Positions 34,185 through 35,008 of a stretch of 35,008 bases of DNA are shown in pieces (position 1 is the stretch's first letter; each line of letters starts with the position of its first letter). The stretch spans positions 1-35,008 of the forward strand of contig CAIUOG010000161.1 of assembly GCA_903900705.1 (NCBI GenBank), given 5' to 3'. Origin of the DNA: an uncultured Acidobacteriia bacterium. Its GTDB lineage: Bacteria; Acidobacteriota; Terriglobia; Bryobacterales; Bryobacteraceae. Position numbers and translations under genes: made by a program. The notes under the pieces were generated by a model. The model worked only from the letters and a program-made list of their open reading frames with translations, made no database searches and was not told where the DNA came from.

Positions 34185-34826
34185 ATGACCGAAACCAAAC
34201 CTTCCGTCATCAACGCCGAAAATACGCCCTTCATCAACGGGCTCTGGCGTCAGAATCCCGTCTTCGTCATGGTGCTGGGCATGTGCCCCACTCTCGCGAT
34301 TACCAACAGCGTTCGCAACGCCGTCTCCATGGGCCTCGCCACCACTTTCGTGATGGCCGTCTCTTATGGCATGATCTCCGCCATTCGCAACCTTATCCCG
34401 AAACAGGTTCGCATCGCGACCTTCATCGCCATCATCGCCTGCGCCGTCACCGTGGTGGACTTCCTCGTCAAAGCCATCAGCATCCCCATCTACCTCGCCC
34501 TGGGCGCTTATATCCCGCTCATCGTTTCCAACTGCCTCACACTTGAACGCGCCGAAGCCTATGCCTGTAAGCAGCCCGTCGTGAAAAGCATGCTCGATGG
34601 TCTCGGCATGGGTCTCGGTTTCGCCTTCGCGCTCACCTGCCTCGGCATCGTGCGCGAAGTTCTGGGCGCCGGCACCTTCCTCGGCTTCCATTTATTTGGC
34701 CCGCATTTTGAACCCCTCGTGCTCTTTCTGCTGCCTCCTGGCGGCTTTATCGCGCTGGCAATCTTACTGCTCGCATTTGCTTATCGAAAGGAACGCCAGC
34801 TTAAAAAGGCGGAGGCGCAATCATGA
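34185..34826 (+). CDS. rnfE: Rnf complex subunit E (integral membrane)
   Basis: This is a 213-residue protein with six hydrophobic spans and RnfE/NqrD marks: NPVFVMVLGMCPTLAITNS at the N-terminus, RIATFIAIIACAVTVVDFLV, GAYIPLIVSNCLTLERAEA with its conserved Cys, and a C-terminal span (FIALAILLLAFAYRKERQ). RnfE and RnfA form an inverted-topology pair around an intramembrane [2Fe-2S] cluster in Rnf/NQR enzymes; the Cys in GMCPTLA and in SNCLTLE are the expected ligands. It overlaps rnfA by four bases (ATGA at 34823). Confidence 0.95.
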   Translation: MTETKPSVINAENTPFINGLWRQNPVFVMVLGMCPTLAITNSVRNAVSMGLATTFVMAVSYGMISAIRNLIPKQVRIATFIAIIACAVTVVDFLVKAISIPIYLALGAYIPLIVSNCLTLERAEAYACKQPVVKSMLDGLGMGLGFAFALTCLGIVREVLGAGTFLGFHLFGPHFEPLVLFLLPPGGFIALAILLLAFAYRKERQLKKAEAQS

Positions 34827-35008
34827 ACGAATCTCTTACTCACATATTTCTGGACTCCTTCCTGATTAACAATTTCGTCTTATGCACGTTCTTGGGCATG
34901 TGCTCCTTCCTGGGCCTTTCCGGTAAGTTCGCCACCGCCTGGCGCATGGGCGTTTCCGTCATGTTCGTCATTACCGTCAGCAGCATTCTGTCCTGGTTTA
35001 CCAATCTG
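34823..35008 (+). CDS. rnfA: Rnf complex subunit A (integral membrane), truncated by window end
   Basis: Only the first 62 codons are present, reading to the last base of the window; the family usually has about 190-200 residues. The visible part has the RnfA/NqrE pattern: FLINNFVLCTFLGMCSFLGL with the cluster-ligand Cys in the FLGMCSFLG motif, followed by GMGVSVMFV-type second span (WRMGVSVMFVITVSS). The start overlaps the rnfE stop by four bases. This gene completes the set A, B, C, D, E and G. Confidence 0.93.
   Translation, partial: MNESLTHIFLDSFLINNFVLCTFLGMCSFLGLSGKFATAWRMGVSVMFVITVSSILSWFTNL

Overview
The window is high-GC bacterial chromosome. It most resembles an Acidobacteriota genome of the Bryobacter/Solibacter type. 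The grounds are a roughly 1,160-residue Oar-like TonB-dependent receptor with a carboxypeptidase-regulatory-like N-terminus, a planctomycete/acidobacterial-type secreted cytochrome c domain, a secreted TPR protein of a family I associate with this phylum, and dense, tightly spaced genes. This assignment is inference; no rRNA, tRNA, CRISPR array or complete insertion sequence was seen. No gene-free stretch exceeds 300 bases.

Layout. (1) 1-878, minus strand: the start of a secreted cytochrome c-domain protein and a DUF1801 protein. (2) 967-7022, plus strand: a membrane-anchored cytochrome c, a small DUF5666-like protein, an ABC ATPase, an ABC-2 permease with a GldG-like soluble domain, a secreted DUF1080-like protein, an unrecognised Gly-rich secreted protein and a secreted TPR protein. 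(3) 7104-14879, minus strand: TonB-dependent receptor, secreted thioredoxin-fold protein, M14 metallopeptidase and a small exported peptide, which reads as a peptide-scavenging locus. (4) 15041-18777, plus strand: a 49-residue membrane microprotein next to a sodium:solute symporter, a PAS-only membrane sensor, and infC away from its usual rpmI-rplT partners. (5) 18800-23328: surface glycan genes (polytopic membrane protein and glycosyltransferase-methyltransferase fusion on minus, divergent UDP-glucuronate decarboxylase on plus). (6) 23330-23944: a short accessory patch with an unrecognised 108-residue gene, a 20-bp perfect palindrome and a CopG-type antitoxin remnant abutting apbE. (7) 23945-35008: apbE on minus and, divergently, rnfB - pyruvate:ferredoxin oxidoreductase - rnfC - rnfD - rnfG - rnfE - rnfA (cut by the window end).

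The last block is the standout. A 1,650-residue pyruvate:ferredoxin oxidoreductase (PFOR) carrying its own C-terminal single-cluster ferredoxin domain sits inside an otherwise complete rnf operon, immediately after rnfB and before rnfC. All junctions are overlaps or gaps of 3-9 bases. The simplest reading is one transcript coupling pyruvate oxidation to the Rnf ion pump: pyruvate + CoA gives acetyl-CoA, CO2 and low-potential electrons, which pass through a tethered or partner ferredoxin to RnfB and then RnfC/D/G/E/A, reducing NAD+ and pumping Na+ or H+. RnfG and RnfD keep their covalent-FMN threonine motifs, and ApbE next door is the expected flavin-attaching enzyme. Two partners are unusual: RnfB has lost exactly the four ligands of one [4Fe-4S] cluster, and ApbE has Val where the family's metal-binding Asp is expected.

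The plus strand looks C-rich over both plus- and minus-strand genes in the lines I tallied, which suggests the whole window lies on one replichore with plus as the lagging strand.
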